Shown here piece after piece: positions 27,438 to 35,172 of a DNA stretch of 64,000 bases. Below the pieces are notes generated by a model. That model worked only from the letters and a program-made list of their open reading frames with translations, was not told the origin of the DNA and did not search any database. The position numbers were made by a program, and so were the translations under genes. Each line of letters starts with the position of its first letter. The stretch's first letter is position 1. This stretch comes from Oleispirillum sp963668495 (GTDB lineage: Bacteria; Pseudomonadota; Alphaproteobacteria; Rhodospirillales; Rhodospirillaceae): NCBI GenBank assembly GCA_963668495.1, contig OY764545.1, forward strand, positions 2,232,001-2,296,000, read 5' to 3'.

Positions 27438-27887
27438 TTACTTTTGCCCTACTTCTGTAGCCAGTGCATCTGCAATCTCTTGCGGAATAGCCTCAATCAT
27501 GACGATAGCCTCTGCCCATGGATGGTCATCGGTCATAGTCAAATGAATGCGCGGCACCATCCCGGCGGGCGTCATAGCCGATAAGCGTTCGGCGGCACCC
27601 CCGGTAAGATGCAAGGTCGGCTGACCGGACGGCAGGTTCACCACCCCCATGTCACGCCAGAATACTCCCTGCCGCAAACCTGTTCCCAATGCCTTGGAGC
27701 AAGCTTCCTTTGCTGCAAAACGCTTTGCCAAGGTTGCGACATAGACCTTAGGCACGCCTGCCCTACGGTTGGCTTTTGCCAATTCCTTTGATGTATATAT
27801 CCGATTTAGAAAACGATCACCAAACCGGGATAAGGTGGCTTCAATTCTGTCAATGTTTGCCAGATCATTTCCAATGCCAAGAATCAT
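27438..27887 (-). CDS. acpS: Holo-[acyl-carrier-protein] synthase
   Basis: 149-residue enzyme that attaches 4'-phosphopantetheine to acyl carrier protein. The metal site is D8 (GIGNDLANIDRIE) with E61 in RFAAKEACSKALGTG, the AcpS signature. The C-terminus has an extra 15-20 residues beyond the usual family length. Start ATG overlaps the pdxJ stop by four bases, so pdxJ-acpS are translationally coupled, as in many proteobacteria. Confidence 0.95.
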   Translation of the reverse strand: MILGIGNDLANIDRIEATLSRFGDRFLNRIYTSKELAKANRRAGVPKVYVATLAKRFAAKEACSKALGTGLRQGVFWRDMGVVNLPSGQPTLHLTGGAAERLSAMTPAGMVPRIHLTMTDDHPWAEAIVMIEAIPQEIADALATEVGQK

Positions 27888-28630
27888 GAGGCAGCTTTCA
27901 TCCGTGCTGAAGTCATTAGCTCGCGCATGTGTCGAATGGATTGTTCCAACCCGACAAAGATAGCTTCGCCAATCAAGAAATGCCCAATATTCAATTCGGC
28001 AATGGTCGGAATTGCGGCGATGTCTGAAACCGTATCATAGCACAAACCATGCCCCGCATGGCATTCAAGGCCAATGGCTTGCGCATGTGCGGCAGCCCGC
28101 TGAATGCGCTCCAATTCCTTTAGACGCTTTTTCCCAGCTGTCTCGCAATAAGCGCCGGTGTGCAGTTCGACGACAGGCGCGCCCAATGCTTTACACGCGT
28201 CCAGCACCTGCGGATCAGGCTCCACAAACAAAGAAACCCGGATACCCGCCGCGGTCAACGTTTGAATAGCCGTTTTCAGGTAAGGATCAGGAGACAGAAC
28301 ATTCAACCCGCCCTCAGTTGTGCGTTCTTCCCGTTTTTCAGGGACTAAACAACAAGCATGAGGCTGAGTTTTCACGGCAATTTCAACCATTTCCGGTGTC
28401 GCCGCCATTTCGAAATTTAGTGGAATAGTAATGGCTGCTTTTAGGCGCGCCATATCGGCATCCATAATATGCCGTCGATCCTCACGCAGATGCGCAGTGA
28501 TTCCATCTGCCCCAGCAGCCTGCGCCAGAAGAGCTGCGCGGATTGGGTCCGGGGCAGAGCCTCCCCGCGCATTTCGCACGGTAGCAACATGGTCAATATT
28601 CACGCCAAGACGCAAGTTTGCATTGGTCAA
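27884..28630 (-). CDS. pdxJ: Pyridoxine 5'-phosphate synthase
   Basis: 248-residue TIM-barrel enzyme making pyridoxine 5'-phosphate from 3-amino-2-oxopropyl phosphate and deoxyxylulose 5-phosphate. Family marks: LGVNIDHVATVRNARGG at the N-terminus, DGITAHLREDRRHI, the VCLVPEKREERTTEGG-like loop and GHGLCYDT. The start is a TTG at 28630, supported by GGAGAG five bases upstream. It lies between rsh and acpS on the minus strand and overlaps acpS. Confidence 0.95.
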   Translation of the reverse strand: MTNANLRLGVNIDHVATVRNARGGSAPDPIRAALLAQAAGADGITAHLREDRRHIMDADMARLKAAITIPLNFEMAATPEMVEIAVKTQPHACCLVPEKREERTTEGGLNVLSPDPYLKTAIQTLTAAGIRVSLFVEPDPQVLDACKALGAPVVELHTGAYCETAGKKRLKELERIQRAAAHAQAIGLECHAGHGLCYDTVSDIAAIPTIAELNIGHFLIGEAIFVGLEQSIRHMRELMTSARMKAAS

Positions 28631-28658
28631 ACCAAACTCTCCATAACTGGATTAAGGG

Positions 28659-30809
28659 TTAACTTTGTGCCCGTTCAACGGAACTGATGACTGAGGCCGC
28701 ACGCAGGGCCGCAATCACGTTGGTCAAATGGCGCGCATCCCGAACTTCAAGATCGACTATAATCTCAAAAAATGATTTGGAACGGTTTTGAATTTTCAGA
28801 TTCACAATATTGCCGTTATTTTGCGCAATTAATGTGGTCAAGGTGCCAAGGGCCGAGGTCTCATTGTTCAAAATCAATTTGACCCGACCAACATGTGAAT
28901 CACCCTGATTATCTTCATCCCATGAGATATCAAGCCAGCGTTCCGGCTCATCTGCCAAGGTTTCAAGGGTATGGCAATCAATGGTGTGGACGGTTACCCC
29001 TTTTCCGGTGGAAACAATCCCAACAATTCGGTCGCCGGGCAGCGGATGGCAACATTGGGCAAAATGGATAGCCATTCCCGGTATCAGCCCCTTGATCGGC
29101 AACCGCGCACCCGGTTTGGGCTTCGTTCGCTGCCGGGAAATCGGGGCGATCTTCTTACTATCCGGTTTGGGCTGCGTCTTCAGTTCAGGGTAAACGGCAT
29201 GAACAACTTCTTGTCCAGACGCCAATCCCTCACCAATGCTGGCCCGTAGGTCGTCTATGGAACCAACTTTGAACTGCTTCAGGACGCCTTCCAACCCCTT
29301 CTCGCTTAGTTCCATGTTGGCTTGGCGGAATGCACGCTCAAGGATTTGCTTGCCAAGCTCAAGATACTGTTCACGTTGCCGTGTACGAATGAAACGGCGA
29401 ATTCGGGTGCGAGCTTTTGCCGTTACAACAAAGCGTTCCCATTCCGGTGATGGATGCTGGGTCTTAGACGTTGCAATTTCAACTTGGTCACCGTTTTGCA
29501 GAACCGTTCGCAGGGTGACAATACGCCCGTTAACTTTGGCCCCAACGCAGTGATCACCGACCGCAGTATGAACAGCATAGGCAAAATCAACCGGAGTGGA
29601 ACCCGTCGGCAAGGAAACCAGATCGCCTTTTGGTGTAAAGCAGAACACCTGATCTGCGTACATCTCCAACCGGGTGTTTTCCAAAAATTCTTCCGGGCTC
29701 GAGGTGTGATCTAGGATCTCAAGAAGTTCTCTTAACCACCTGTATCTTTTGCCATCATGGCTGTGATTTTGTTTGTATTGCCAGTGTGCGGCAACACCAA
29801 GTTCATTCACCGCATGCATTTCACGGGTGCGGATCTGCACCTCAATTCTGTGGCGCTGCGGGCCGATTACCCCTGTGTGCAAGCACTGATAACCATTGGG
29901 TTTTGGCGTTGAAATGTAATCTTTAAAACGCCCGGGAACCATGGGAAACTGGCTGTGAATTATGCCCAGTGCCTGATAGCACTCTTCCATGCTATCGACG
30001 AGAATACGAAACGCCATAATATCAGATAACTGTTCGAACCCCACGTCCTTACGCTGCATTTTGCGCCAAATGGAGTACGGAGTTTTTTCACGCCCAGAGA
30101 TTAGGGCTTTTACCCCGCCCCGCTCTAAGGCTTCATTTAACTCACTGATGATGCTGTCAATCAGCTCCGTTCCTTTATCACGAAGGAAACTGAGCCGGGT
30201 CATAATGGAATCACGGGCATCGGGATGCAGGTGGGTAAATGCTAAATCTTCAAGTTCGGTCTTAACTTCCTGTAAGCCGATACGCTCTGCCAATGGCGCA
30301 TAGATTTCCATTGTTTCCAATGCGATACGGCGTCTTTTTTCAGGCGATGTAATATATTTAAGTGTCCGCATGTTGTGGGTGCGGTCAGCAAGTTTGACCA
30401 GCAAAACCCGGATATCCTCACTCATGGCAAGGACAAATTTGCGGAAATTTTCTGCTTGTTTGGTTTGGTCGGACTGCAATTGAATCCGGGTCAGCTTGGT
30501 GACACCATCGACTAAGGTCGCAACATCTTCACCGAACAACGTCTTGATCTCATCAAACGTTGCGTCCGTATCCTCAATCGTGTCATGAAGCAGGCCGGTA
30601 ATAATGGACGCCGCATCAAGTTTGTATTTGGTCAGAATGCCTGCAACTTCAATCGGGTGAGAGAAATAAGGATCCCCACTCGCCCGAGTTTGACTGCCAT
30701 GCTTTCTCATAGCGTAAACGTAGGCGCGGTTAAGTGCGTCTTCGTCTGCACTTGGGTCGTATGACTTCACACATTCCACCAGTTCGTACTGGCGCATCAT
30801 TCCAACCAT
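28659..30809 (-). CDS. Bifunctional (p)ppGpp synthetase/hydrolase (Rsh)
   Basis: 716-residue stringent-response enzyme of the RelA/SpoT family. The N-terminal HD hydrolase domain is intact (SHPIEVAGIL, then LLHDTIEDTDATFDEI with the HD pair). The synthetase domain has KMQRKDVGFEQLSDIMAFRI, PKPNGYQCLH and the VNELGVAAHW motif. TGS (FTPKGDLVSLPTGSTPVDFAYAVHT) and C-terminal zinc-finger/ACT parts follow. Alphaproteobacteria usually have a single such bifunctional Rsh. The start may be ATG 30809 or the in-frame ATGs at 30800/30797. rpoZ is just upstream, as in many alphaproteobacteria. Confidence 0.95.
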   Translation of the reverse strand: MVGMMRQYELVECVKSYDPSADEDALNRAYVYAMRKHGSQTRASGDPYFSHPIEVAGILTKYKLDAASIITGLLHDTIEDTDATFDEIKTLFGEDVATLVDGVTKLTRIQLQSDQTKQAENFRKFVLAMSEDIRVLLVKLADRTHNMRTLKYITSPEKRRRIALETMEIYAPLAERIGLQEVKTELEDLAFTHLHPDARDSIMTRLSFLRDKGTELIDSIISELNEALERGGVKALISGREKTPYSIWRKMQRKDVGFEQLSDIMAFRILVDSMEECYQALGIIHSQFPMVPGRFKDYISTPKPNGYQCLHTGVIGPQRHRIEVQIRTREMHAVNELGVAAHWQYKQNHSHDGKRYRWLRELLEILDHTSSPEEFLENTRLEMYADQVFCFTPKGDLVSLPTGSTPVDFAYAVHTAVGDHCVGAKVNGRIVTLRTVLQNGDQVEIATSKTQHPSPEWERFVVTAKARTRIRRFIRTRQREQYLELGKQILERAFRQANMELSEKGLEGVLKQFKVGSIDDLRASIGEGLASGQEVVHAVYPELKTQPKPDSKKIAPISRQRTKPKPGARLPIKGLIPGMAIHFAQCCHPLPGDRIVGIVSTGKGVTVHTIDCHTLETLADEPERWLDISWDEDNQGDSHVGRVKLILNNETSALGTLTTLIAQNNGNIVNLKIQNRSKSFFEIIVDLEVRDARHLTNVIAALRAASVISSVERAQS

Positions 30810-30849
30810 AGTCCCTCTTTACCCAACAAAGCTACCAACACAAATGCAG

Positions 30850-30876
30850 AAAGCGACTGCATGGCAGTCGCTTTTC
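30850..30876 (-). terminator. Hairpin between rpoZ and rsh
   Basis: AAAGCGACTGC (30850-30860) pairs perfectly over 11 bp with GCAGTCGCTTT (30864-30874) around a 3-base loop. It lies about 97 bases after the rpoZ stop on the minus strand. The T tract is short on either strand, so it may attenuate rather than fully stop transcription into rsh. Confidence 0.55.
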
Positions 30877-30970
30877 CGTGACGCAGGAGCAAGCTATGCT
30901 TCGTCCTGCATATTATCACATAAATCTGCATTTCCACCAGAATTTGGCAGGGCATGCGTAGTTTTAGCGA

Positions 30971-31369
30971 TTATTCTTCGTCAAAATCGCCGTCAAACTC
31001 AGCGCCATCGACAACGTCAGATTCTGTTTGCTCAGTTAAGGCGTCTTCACGCATTTCCTGCGCAAGATCAATATGCATGGCAGCTTCAGCCAACTCTTGC
31101 TCAATTGCGGCCATTTCTTCGTCATCTTCCGGCTCATCAAAGTCGACAGTCTTTTGCAGACCTTGGATCACTGCTGTCCGCAAAGCTTCAACTTCAACAG
31201 TAGACTCGGCAATTTCACGCAAGGAAACAACGGTCGTTTTGTCGTTGTCCTTTTCCACCGTCAACGGAGCACCAGAACTGATATCACGAGCACGTTGTGC
31301 CGTCAGCAAAACAAGTTCAAAACGGTTCGGAACTTTAAGGATGCAATCTTCTACCGTGACGCGGGCCAT
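30971..31369 (-). CDS. rpoZ: RNA polymerase omega subunit
   Basis: 132-residue small subunit that stabilises the beta' fold of RNA polymerase. The N-terminal VEDCILKVPNRFELVLLTAQRARDISSGAP region is the omega core including the helix with ppGpp-site residues in related bacteria. The C-terminal half is very acidic (many E/D), which is common in alphaproteobacterial omegas. rpoZ-rsh adjacency links the ppGpp-target subunit and the ppGpp enzyme. The gene is preceded by folK at a gap of about 97 bases. Confidence 0.95.
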   Translation of the reverse strand: MARVTVEDCILKVPNRFELVLLTAQRARDISSGAPLTVEKDNDKTTVVSLREIAESTVEVEALRTAVIQGLQKTVDFDEPEDDEEMAAIEQELAEAAMHIDLAQEMREDALTEQTESDVVDGAEFDGDFDEE

Positions 31370-31465
31370 GGGTTTTCCTAATCATCGTGAAAAAATGAAG
31401 AGTGACTTTCTAATCGGAGTTACGACAAAACGCAACCCCTGTCTGAGTATAGTCAAGACATTATT

Positions 31466-31942
31466 TTAAGCAATATGTTGATCATCTGGCAAATCATCAA
31501 TCAACATTGTCAGTGTTTTTCCTGAAATTGGATGAATCCAGTCAGGGGCAATGTCGCGTAGCGGATAAAGTACAAACCCGCGCTGATGCATTCGTGGATG
31601 CGGGATCGTAATTTCCCCATCAAGGCAAAGTCCATTGTAATCAAGCAGATCAAGATCAAGGCAACGAGCCGCGTTTAGCACAGACCGACGACGACCAAAG
31701 TCAGCTTCAATCCTGTGCAACGCTGCCAATACATTTTGCGCATCAAGATCCGAAGCCAAAACAGCGGCTCCATTCACATAGTTAGGTTGATCAGATTTTG
31801 GCACAGGTTCGGTTTCATACCATTTTGATAATTTTACGACCCGCAACCCGTATGAAGGCATGGCACTTAAGGCTGCCTCCAACGTTTCCTTCGGAGAGCC
31901 AATATCACTGGGTAAATTTGCGCCAAGGGCAATAATAATCAC
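31466..31942 (-). CDS. folK: 6-hydroxymethyl-7,8-dihydropterin pyrophosphokinase (HPPK)
   Basis: 158-residue folate-pathway enzyme transferring pyrophosphate from ATP to hydroxymethyldihydropterin. It shows ALGANLPSDIGSPKETL, YETEPVPKSDQPNYVNGA, FGRRRSVLNAARCLDLDLLDY with the two Asp metal ligands, and IPHPRMHQRGFVLYPL. The start is GTG 31942 with AGGTGA upstream. No folP or folB next to it. An AT-rich divergent promoter region separates it from the NYN gene. Confidence 0.94.
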   Translation of the reverse strand: MIIIALGANLPSDIGSPKETLEAALSAMPSYGLRVVKLSKWYETEPVPKSDQPNYVNGAAVLASDLDAQNVLAALHRIEADFGRRRSVLNAARCLDLDLLDYNGLCLDGEITIPHPRMHQRGFVLYPLRDIAPDWIHPISGKTLTMLIDDLPDDQHIA

Positions 31943-32274
31943 GTTCTCACCTAATCTCTAACAACCTTCATCTGCACGAATTGCGTTATTCGCCACGCGA
32001 ATACAAGCTTCGAAGATTAACGACAGTATCACTAACCTGTATTTCCATGTAGTTACACAAAAAATTGGACGAAAGACATTGACCACACAAGCCTTTCGAC
32101 ATTAGATATAAAAGCGCAAAATTTTTCGTGTTTTTTATAATTTTTTTATGCTTTTTGACGAGAGATCTGCGCACATACCGTCGTTTAACGACCTCATACA
32201 ATAATAATTGACACAACAGAATTAGGTACGTGTTCAAGCTCATTGGCTAATCGGCACTTTAAGGATATAGACAT
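31943..32274. promoter_or_regulatory. 332-base divergent promoter region (folK / NYN gene)
   Basis: AT-rich intergenic stretch between two diverging genes. It holds a perfect palindrome-like repeat TATTCGC-CAC-GCGAATA at 31987-32003 near the folK side. On the plus strand a TTGACA at 32208-32213 is a possible -35 element without a convincing -10, and AAGGA at 32261 is the ribosome site of the NYN gene. A long run of T/A around 32120-32150 suggests curved DNA or a weak terminator. A minus-strand frame of 85 codons (31986-32243) has no coding character. Nothing else seen. Confidence 0.45.
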
Positions 32275-32910
32275 ATGATTCTTTACTCTCAGGAACGTAT
32301 TGGACTGTTTATTGACGGGTCCAATTTGTACGCTGCTGCCCGTGCACTAAATTTCGACATTGATTACAAAAGGTTGCTGGAACTATTTGCCGAAAAAGGT
32401 ATTCTGGTTCGTGCCTTTTATTATACGGCCCTGCTGGAAGAACAGGAATACTCCCCTATTCGTCCCTTGGTCGATTGGCTGGATTACAACGGTTACACCA
32501 TGGTCACAAAGCCGACCAAGGAGTTTACCGACGCGTCAGGTCGCCGAAAAATCAAGGGCAATATGGATATTGAGCTTGCCATTGATGTTATGGAAATGGC
32601 TGAGCACCTGCAACATATTGTCCTGTTCTCAGGTGATGGGGATTTCCGTCGTTTGGTCGACGCCGTGCAACGCAAAGGCGTCCGCGTCACAGTGGTCAGC
32701 ACGGTCAGATCACAGCCGCCGATGGTTGCCGATGAATTGCGACGCCAAGCCGATAATTTCATCGAATTGGCAGACCTGCAGCCCATGATCCAACGAAACA
32801 GCAACAGCCCGAACCCAATGCGCGAAGATTTCCGTATGCCAACCAGCCGGGAATCCCCGGAACTGGAAATCGGGCCGGATATGGACATCGATATGGATAA
32901 TGACTATTAA
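32275..32910 (+). CDS. NYN-domain (LabA/DUF88-like) ribonuclease-type protein
   Basis: 211 residues, mostly one PIN-like NYN domain. The acidic metal-site residues are visible: D14 in LFIDGSNLYA, D98 in KIKGNMDIELAID, and D121/D123 in FSGDGDFRRLVDAV. This pattern is typical of DUF88/LabA nucleases believed to cut RNA. A short disordered Met/Asp-rich tail follows. AAGGA lies nine bases before ATG. A uracil-DNA glycosylase follows six bases later, so the pair are co-transcribed. RNA targets are not known. Confidence 0.88.
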   Translation: MILYSQERIGLFIDGSNLYAAARALNFDIDYKRLLELFAEKGILVRAFYYTALLEEQEYSPIRPLVDWLDYNGYTMVTKPTKEFTDASGRRKIKGNMDIELAIDVMEMAEHLQHIVLFSGDGDFRRLVDAVQRKGVRVTVVSTVRSQPPMVADELRRQADNFIELADLQPMIQRNSNSPNPMREDFRMPTSRESPELEIGPDMDIDMDNDY

Positions 32911-32916
32911 GCCAGA

Positions 32917-33564
32917 ATGATGCAGAACCAACATCCGCTAAACGGACCAGATCATAACTGCCAGCTTTGTCCAAGGCTGGCAGATTTTCTTGCTGAAAAC
33001 CGGGTAAAATTCCCCGAATATTTTAACGGGCCCGTACCACCGTTTGGCGACCCAGATCCGTGGTTGTTAATCGTTGGACTGGCACCGGGACTGCATGGGG
33101 CAAACCGCACGGGCCGCCCATTCACTGGCGATTATGCCGGTGATTTGCTTTACGATACCTTGTGTGCAAATCAGTTGGCATCCGGTGTGTATGATCGTCG
33201 CCCGGATGACGGATTGCAATTGCATGGCTGTAAAATTATCAACGCAGTACGGTGCGTTCCTCCTGCCAATAAGCCAACACCGCAAGAGATCAAAACCTGT
33301 CTGCCATTTTTAGACGCAGATCTTAAACAATTGCCTCGGCTTAAGATCATTATTGCGTTGGGAACCATTGCGCATAACGCGGTTTTGACAATTTTTAACG
33401 CCAAAAAATCCGCACACAAATTTGGGCACGGAGCTGAACATAAACTGGTCGACGGCTTAACGCTTATTGATAGCTATCACTGCTCCCGATACAACACGAA
33501 CACCGGACGTTTGACACCCCAAATGTTCCAGGATGTATTCACACAAGCCCTGACTTATAAATAA
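32917..33564 (+). CDS. Uracil-DNA glycosylase, 4Fe-4S type (UDG family 5/UdgB-like)
   Basis: 215-residue base-excision repair enzyme. Motif 1 is GLAPGLHGANRTGRPFTGD (residues 54-72); the ASN-type catalytic Asp/Asn of families 1-4 is absent, as in family 5. Motif 2 is SYHCSRYNTNTGRLT with H188. Four cysteines C15, C18 (CQLCPR), C113 and C128 are spaced as an Fe-S cluster. Family 5 enzymes excise uracil and also hypoxanthine and damaged bases. It is the second gene after the NYN protein and is followed by a hairpin terminator. Confidence 0.9.
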   Translation: MMQNQHPLNGPDHNCQLCPRLADFLAENRVKFPEYFNGPVPPFGDPDPWLLIVGLAPGLHGANRTGRPFTGDYAGDLLYDTLCANQLASGVYDRRPDDGLQLHGCKIINAVRCVPPANKPTPQEIKTCLPFLDADLKQLPRLKIIIALGTIAHNAVLTIFNAKKSAHKFGHGAEHKLVDGLTLIDSYHCSRYNTNTGRLTPQMFQDVFTQALTYK

Positions 33565-33590
33565 TTAAGGCGGCCTAAAAGCCGCCTTAA
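33565..33590. terminator. Bidirectional terminator between UDG gene and smpB
   Basis: Perfect 10-bp stem: TTAAGGCGGC (33565-33574) with GCCGCCTTAA (33581-33590), loop CTAAAA. It sits between two converging genes and can serve both. The T tract is short on the plus side and weak on the minus side. Confidence 0.6.
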
Positions 33591-33599
33591 AAGTAGGAA

Positions 33600-34094
33600 T
33601 TAGCCCCGATCGCGCATGATGCGGGCTTTATCTCGTTGCCAATCGCGGTTTTTCTCGGTCTCGCGTTTGTCGTGCTTTTTCTTACCGACACCCAAGCCAA
33701 GTAAGACCTTGGCGATTCCGCGTTCATTGAAATAGATCTTTAATGGAACCAGAGTCCGTCCTTCGCGACTGACGGCATCAACCAGCTTGCGTGCCTCACG
33801 TTTGTGAACCAAAAGTTTGCGCACGCGGCGGGCTTCATGCTGATAGATCGTTGCTTTGTCATATTCGGGAATATACGCATTATAAAGTGCTAATTCCGCG
33901 TCTTTCCCACCTTTCATTGCCCCGGCATATGCATCATTCAAGTTAACATTGCCATGGCGCAATGACTTGACTTCGCTACCTGACAGAACAATGCCGGCTT
34001 CAATTGTATCTTCGATGGTGTACTCATACCGAGCACGGCGATTTTCACTCACCGCCCCCGTCGAGATCAGAACCTTACGCGGTTTTTTAGCCAT
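33600..34094 (-). CDS. smpB: SsrA-binding protein SmpB
   Basis: 164-residue protein that delivers tmRNA to stalled ribosomes. It has the beta-barrel start (NRRARYEYTIEDTIEAGIVLSGSEVKSLR), YIPEYDKAT, the HEARRVRKLL region and LVPLKIYFNERGIAKVLLGLGVGKKKHDKRE, ending with a basic tail that acts on the ribosome. A conserved order in alphaproteobacteria is dapA-smpB; dapA lies 32 bases upstream here. ssrA itself is not in the window. Confidence 0.97.
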   Translation of the reverse strand: MAKKPRKVLISTGAVSENRRARYEYTIEDTIEAGIVLSGSEVKSLRHGNVNLNDAYAGAMKGGKDAELALYNAYIPEYDKATIYQHEARRVRKLLVHKREARKLVDAVSREGRTLVPLKIYFNERGIAKVLLGLGVGKKKHDKRETEKNRDWQRDKARIMRDRG

Positions 34095-34126
34095 ATTACC
34101 CTACTAACAGCTGACAACATGCCAAC

Positions 34127-34999
34127 TTACAGCAACTCCACTTTTTCTAACGCTGCCCTGACCGTTGCCTTGCCTTGCTCTGACAGAGGTGCGATCGGCA
34201 TACGAACATCATCCGTACACAGGCCAAGCAATGAGGCAGCATATTTCGCCGGTGCCGGGCTTGGTTCACAGAACATAGCTTGGTGCAACGGCATCAACTT
34301 ATCACGAATCTGCCAAACCGTTTCATAATCCCCAGCCATCCATGCATTGTGCAAATCAGAGCAAAGTTTCGGTGCAACGTTGGCGGAAACAGAAATGCAA
34401 CCATGCCCGCCTTGAGCAAGGAAGGCAACCACTGATGCATCTTCACCGGAAAGCTGACAGAAATCCGGGCCAATTGTTGTTCGCACTTGCAGCGGACGCG
34501 CCAGATCCGCCGTGGCATCTTTAGTCCCAACAATATTTGGCAATTCAGCCAGCCGCTTCATGGTATCAACAGACATGTCGATGACACTACGACCAGGAAT
34601 ATTATAGATATAGATCGGGATATCAACGGATTCGGCAATGGCCTTAAAGTGCAGGTATTGCCCCTCGGCATTTGGTTTGTTGTAATACGGCGTCACAACC
34701 AGCAGCGCATCAGCCCCGGCTTTTTCCGCATGCTTGGACAGGCTGACAGCCTCAGCAGTTGAATTTGACCCCGCCCCGGCCATGACCGGAGCGCGCCCCT
34801 TCGCAACTTCGATGCATATTTCCACGACACGTTTATGCTCGTCGTGGTTCAAGGTCGGGGATTCCCCGGTTGTCCCACACGGAATTAAGGCGTGCGTGCC
34901 TTGGCGAATTTGCCAATCAACAAAATCCGCATAAGCCTTTTCGTCAACGGCACCATTACGGAAGGGTGTAATCAGCGCTGTCATCGAGCCTTTAAGCAT
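34127..34999 (-). CDS. dapA: 4-hydroxy-tetrahydrodipicolinate synthase
   Basis: 290-residue TIM-barrel lyase, the first committed step of lysine and diaminopimelate synthesis. K160 in NIVGTKDATADL is the Schiff-base lysine, Y132 the catalytic tyrosine (IYIYNIPGRS), and CGTTGESPTL the substrate loop. I start it at ATG 34999 because GGAG lies six bases upstream; an ATG at 35011 would add four residues (METP) and has no ribosome site. smpB follows. It supplies meso-DAP for peptidoglycan. Confidence 0.96.
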   Translation of the reverse strand: MLKGSMTALITPFRNGAVDEKAYADFVDWQIRQGTHALIPCGTTGESPTLNHDEHKRVVEICIEVAKGRAPVMAGAGSNSTAEAVSLSKHAEKAGADALLVVTPYYNKPNAEGQYLHFKAIAESVDIPIYIYNIPGRSVIDMSVDTMKRLAELPNIVGTKDATADLARPLQVRTTIGPDFCQLSGEDASVVAFLAQGGHGCISVSANVAPKLCSDLHNAWMAGDYETVWQIRDKLMPLHQAMFCEPSPAPAKYAASLLGLCTDDVRMPIAPLSEQGKATVRAALEKVELL

Positions 35000-35172
35000 C
35001 GGAGTCTCCATAAATCAAAAAACCGTCTTGCGAACACCTGGGGTCCGGAGGTTACACTACCGGAGAATGACGGGTACCACAGAATAACGGCAAGAAGTGC
35101 CGTCGACAATTGCAAGGACATGATCTTAGTGCATATATCCACGTTTTCGGCAATCTTTTCTGGGGTTTTTGC

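Noticed and set aside
31986..32243. 85-codon minus-strand frame in the folK/NYN gap
   Set aside because: AT-rich low-complexity residues, no ribosome site and no recognisable domain; this is regulatory DNA.
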